Shown: positions 60,685 through 64,000 of the stretch, piece by piece
Position numbering within the stretch: the first letter of the stretch is position 1
Layout: each line of letters starts with the position of its first letter
DNA from: Thecaphora thlaspeos
Taxonomy: Eukaryota; Basidiomycota; Ustilaginomycetes; Urocystidales; Glomosporiaceae
Length of the DNA: 64,000 nt
Assembly: GCA_900291925.1 (NCBI GenBank)
Contig: UWYS01000003.1
Location: 682,001-746,000, forward strand
Direction of reading: 5' to 3'
Position numbers and translations under genes: made by a program
The notes under the pieces: generated by a model
The model's database searches: none
What the model was told of the DNA's origin: nothing
The model's input: only the letters and a program-made list of their open reading frames with translations

Positions 60685-61472
60685 AGCATGCCTCCGCCTC
60701 CTCTCCTCGTCCGACTATGCGTCGCCCTCTGCACAATGAATTGTTCCTCTCGGCGCTTCTCAACACCCACGCTCTTTTTCTTCAGCACCGTCCGTTCATC
60801 CACCTGGATTGCATTGCATTGCCCCAAGCTGTGAATATGTTTCCACTAGACCCGCATTCCAGCGGCTTCCCATCTGTCTGGTTCGCACCGCAGGACCTCA
60901 GAGGGGCCCTATCAGGGTCTCGCAATTCTCCCTATCCTCTACTCGGATCCTACTTTTCTTCTGGGTGTGCCACTTCGCTTCATTATCGTCGTTGTCGTGG
61001 TTGTTGTCGTCGTCGTTGTCGACTCACTGGCCCGGAACTCTCGGCTGTATACCCACCTTGCTCGCAGCTAGCCCAGCGCCGGATCAATGTACAAGTTGCC
61101 AGACTCATCTTGCCCATCTATATGCTCCGTCCTGTGGATTCTTTAGGGCCTTGCTCGCTTGTGTGCGAGGTGTCGATGGGGGAAAGGAGAAGATAGAGGA
61201 GGCGTCGAGGAGGGCGAGGAGGGACGAGGCGTGCTTGGTGAATTTACGAGTTCCGCGACTTGGGCAAAGGCTTTTCTCCAACCCACGCACCTCTTGTTCT
61301 AGCTCGCAGTGGCTCACACGTCGACTCCTGAGTTTGAGCCACCACCACCATCATCTCCTCCTCGCCGACCCCTCTCCCTTTGCAGCATTTCACCCTTCGA
61401 GCCGATCAGGCCGCCCAGACAGTTTAGTCCAAACAAACAACAGTCACACTACCTTGGAATTCGCTCGTCAAG
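60685..61472. other. Intergenic: secreted protein 3' flank and PET100 promoter
   Basis: 788 bp. It contains a short tgtcgt-type simple stretch (about 60987-61020). Open frames are not supported by composition. No RNA gene recognised. Confidence 0.4.
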
Positions 61473-62092
61473 ATGGCAGGCCCCAACCTTGAACTGTTCA
61501 AGTTCGGCATGTGAGTTTCTTCCCCTCTTCCCCCGGGCGTGGTCCTCATTCGGTAAGAGGTACTTTCAGCTAAAGATTGAAGCTATGAATCACCGCTTGA
61601 GGTGAGTAGGTATCTCTTCTTCCCACTTGCCGTGATGGTGCACTACGGCGATCCGGAATGGTACCAACGACATGTCCTACCTGTAAGTTCTGTCCCTCCT
61701 TTCTCTCTACTCGCCCTCGCGCTCTTGCATTCTAACCGCCACCTTCCTCTTCGTCCCGCTCTCTCAACGAGTGAGAAAAACAGCTAAGACATCAATTCTG
61801 GCCAGCGGAAGAATCTCTATACGTACGTCCTATCTCCCTAGGCCTTCCACTTTAGTCCGGTCCGATAGAATCTAACGATGCTCTCTCTCTCTATATCCAC
61901 GTCGACGATCTCCAACAGAAACCACCTCGTAACGCACCAGACGTCAAGGCATCGTTGGAGGAGTTCAAGCAGAAACGACTGGCGAAGCGAGAGGCGAGAG
62001 TGGAGAGGGAGAAGATCGAAGCTCAGCAGACCAAGTTTGACAAGGCGGCGAGCGAAGAGAGGATGCGCGCCGCTGCCAACAGGCTTGTCTAG
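61473..62092 (+). CDS. PET100: PET100-like cytochrome c oxidase assembly factor, four short exons
   Basis: Exons 61473-61510, 61610-61682, 61784-61822 and 61919-62092 give 107 residues, too fragmented to stand out as an open frame. The opening MAGPNLELFKFGMYLFFPLA followed by VMVHYGDPEWYQRHVLP is the PET100 signature: an N-terminal membrane helix, then the GDPEWY.rhVlP motif. Next comes HQFWPAEESLYKPPRNAPD and a charged helical tail rich in Lys/Arg/Glu. PET100 sits in the mitochondrial inner membrane and helps assemble complex IV. All three joins use GTGAGT, GTAAGT or GTACGT donors. The third exon (39 nt) was fixed by requiring phase 0 on both sides. Confidence 0.9.
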
Positions 62093-62306
62093 GAGCGACG
62101 ATGAGATGGGACACAGACTTAGGTGAGGATGTGTATGTACTTTTATTCAGGTCCGATCTCTACCCTTGCAATCACACACCACAACTTTTTGCTTATCGCG
62201 GCGCTCCGACGGGGCAGATCGAGTTTGTCGGTCGTCGAGGGATCGAGGCTGGACAAGGCGCTGATACGCAGCGTGTCTATGAAATGGCGCTTGAGATCTG
62301 TTGCCG

Positions 62307-63501
62307 TCAAAGCTGTGAGTTCTGACCCATCCCAAGCTCGCACAGGAAGGCGTGCGAGTATCTGTTTGACGCGGTCGAGGGGCAGAGGTGTCGTTTGGTC
62401 AGCTTCCCAACTCTCGGCGCTCCATGGACTCCCTATCGCCGACAAAAGACTCTCAGACTCACCTCAGTACCTGCTCGTACGTGATCTCGAACCCGTTCTT
62501 GCCGCCCTGCTTCGAGACCGTGCAAGTCAGAAAGGTAGGGAGGAGGACGAGTCAGTTGAAAAGTTCCTTAGATGGGGAGGGTGAGGGAACGGAAGGGAAC
62601 GGAATCGACACCTACGTAGTATGGATCTGCGATGGGCTTGCCGTCGTCGCTGTGAGTGAGTGCGAGGGAAGGATGAAGAAGGCACCGTGAGACTTTCGTA
62701 CGATAGGGGCAGCGGCACGGTTGTGCGGGTAGGGACGTACAAGTCACCAAACATCTTGATTCTTCGTGCAGATGCAGAGCAAGATGGAAGGTAGGCGTCA
62801 GCTCGATGCACAAAAGACGTGGCTGCCGACGTCGTGACTCACTGTGCCTTTGACGCTGGCGGTGCCATATTCTTGAGGTTGCGGACGTTGTTAACACTGC
62901 CGTTCACCCAATGCAGAACAAAGACCAGAGGCTGCTTAGCTCCGATGATGACCATACATGGCTCTCCAGTCTCGCTGCTTGGCGATTGGCGTACTCACTC
63001 CATGCCGATGATATAGTCGAACCTATTGAAGTCTTTCTGCTTCACGCCTCGGGCCAGGCAGTCGATGGGGATCTTTTTGCGGTTGCAGAGGGCCGTCGCA
63101 CTACACGGAGGCACACATTGTAGAGAGAAGACGTGTGAGGTCAGACGAGGCGCTCGTGTACGAAAGAGTGAATTCGGAGAAGGTGTGCAGCGGGGACGTA
63201 CCGCTCGTCCGGCTCCTCTCCCTCGTGGTAGTCGCCCGTGCCGCAGCTGTCGATGGTTGCGAACCTTTGACGAAGGCCTGACTTGGTTACGAGATCGGCG
63301 AATACTGCTTCCTGTGGCGAGGTGCATGTTGCGGTGACATATGGAACGGGGAAGAAGACGAGCTAAGGTCAGCATGGTTGGGCCAGTGGGCTTCACAGAG
63401 CATTGGAAGTAGGGGTAACATACGGCCATGGGGCTCCTGCAGATGTTGCCGAGGCAGCAGAAGAGGACATTGAGCTGGTCTGGCTGCTGTTGGGATGGCA
63501 T
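62307..63501 (-). CDS. LTP1: Low-molecular-weight protein tyrosine phosphatase, eight exons
   Basis: Exons 63501-63424, 63311-63202, 63100-62999, 62896-62843, 62761-62741, 62649-62616, 62506-62463 and 62361-62307 give 165 residues, the normal length of the family. The P-loop is CLGNICRS (Cys16 to Arg22, CX5R). In order follow AVFADLV, CGTGDYHEGEEPDER, RFDYIIGMD, NLKNMAPPASKAQ, MFGDF and DPYYGG, the last with the general-acid Asp, then FEITYEQVLRYSHAFL. It dephosphorylates phosphotyrosine (and small acyl phosphates) in the cytosol. Exon 5 is only 21 nt. Each junction was picked by phase and by agreement with the conserved motif it rebuilds, for example DPYYGG across the sixth intron. A long GA microsatellite lies about 100 bp upstream. 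Confidence 0.93.
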
Positions 63502-63597
63502 GGCGGTTGAGTTTGGGCTGTGCCGAGAAGTGTATATGTATGTCGATGAGGGGGCGAGGATGAGAAGGCGTCGGCAGAAAAGCCTGGTGGTGGGAGA

Positions 63598-63655
<58 letters not shown>

Positions 63656-63899
63656 GAGCGCCAGGACGACAGCTTGGAGCGAGTCGGAAGTCGGAAGTCG
63701 GAAGTCGGGGACGGCGCACGGCCCGGCTGGTACGCTGCGCCATGGCTGACCTCATGGCCGGCATGCGAGATGCGCACCTTTCTTCCCCTCGTCCATCCAG
63801 CCTGCATCTTGCATCCCATCGCCTTCGCTCACACAGCACACAGCCCCTCCCTCTTTCATCGCCACTCTTTGCACTCCCCCCATATCACTGTCGCCCACC
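63502..63899. other. Divergent intergenic region (LTP1 / dehydrogenase)
   Basis: 398 bp containing both promoters, the GA microsatellite and a triplicated ggaagtc stretch near 63685-63708. Confidence 0.5.
63601..63652. repeat. (GA)26 microsatellite
   Basis: 52 bp of perfect GA dinucleotides between two divergent genes, about 100 bp upstream of the LTP1 start. As CT on the minus strand it would resemble the pyrimidine tracts of fungal promoters. Confidence 0.97.
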
Positions 63900-64000
63900 A
63901 TGGTCTCCTACAAGGAAATGGCAAAGCAGAACGAGTCGGTCCACTGCTTCGACCAGCGTGCCCTCGTCTCGGGCGGCACACAGGGCATCGGCGCAGGGTG
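63900..64000 (+). CDS. Short-chain dehydrogenase/reductase, 5' fragment
   Basis: ATG at 63900 opens a frame of 33 complete codons before the window ends. It has ALVSGGTQGIGAG, the TGxxxGxG-type NAD(P)-binding loop of short-chain dehydrogenases, at residues 22-33, preceded by VHCFDQR. The start context (gcccaccATGG) is strong. The window ends in gcagggtg, so a splice donor may lie exactly at the edge. The substrate cannot be told. Confidence 0.75.
   Translation, partial: MVSYKEMAKQNESVHCFDQRALVSGGTQGIGAG

Overview
This window looks like nuclear DNA of a basidiomycete fungus, most likely in the smut lineage (Ustilaginomycotina). It is GC- and CpG-rich, genes sit on both strands, and most carry short GT-AG introns (about 50-275 nt). 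The strongest taxonomic clue is the dynein heavy chain gene: it stops just after the AAA4 module. That is the split-dynein architecture described from Ustilago maydis, where a second gene carries the stalk, AAA5 and AAA6. No operons, CRISPR arrays, rRNA genes or tRNA genes were found.

Layout. 1-3024(-): ECD/SGT1-family protein, cut by the left edge. 3671-8119(+): SUMO protease ULP1. 8579-9429(+): class I methyltransferase. 9488-10643(-): flavin-reductase-like FMN protein. 11060-12601(-): peroxisomal acyl-CoA thioesterase ending in SKL. 13118-15624(+): SLY1, ER-Golgi fusion. 16044-16532(-): small Ser-rich protein. 17433-24151(-): very large Ran1/KSP1-type kinase. 25719-26530(+): SLX9-like ribosome biogenesis factor. 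27353-29465(-): sterol C-22 desaturase ERG5/CYP61. 30289-32059: a decayed IS630/Tc1-mariner element with long terminal inverted repeats, followed by a CpG-depleted relic to about 32640. 33535-35413(-): GPI mannosyltransferase I (PIG-M/GPI14). 35947-38966(+): selenoprotein-O homologue. 39145-40685(-): JMJD4-like JmjC oxygenase. 40802-41541(+): unrecognised protein with a suspicious C-terminal break. 42130-43443(-): biotin synthase BIO2. 44523-45212(+): polyubiquitin. 45682-55541(-): N-terminal half of the split dynein heavy chain. 55542-59334: 3.8 kb with no supportable gene. 59335-60684(+): secreted alpha/beta-hydrolase-like protein lacking its nucleophile serine. 61473-62092(+): PET100-like cytochrome oxidase assembly factor. 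62307-63501(-): low-molecular-weight tyrosine phosphatase in eight exons. 63900-64000(+): start of a short-chain dehydrogenase, cut by the right edge.

The content is mostly housekeeping: protein modification (ubiquitin, SUMO protease, phosphatase, kinase), membrane traffic (SLY1, dynein), mitochondria (PET100, SelO, BIO2), lipid and sterol metabolism (ERG5, thioesterase) and GPI anchors. The genes are not functionally clustered. Gene models were assembled by hand from exons that meet at GT-AG sites in a consistent reading phase. Every complete multi-exon model sums to a multiple of three. The least conventional parts are the truncated dynein with a substituted AAA4 P-loop, the dead transposon with near-perfect ends, the apparent pseudo-hydrolase and the broken tail of the 40802 gene.
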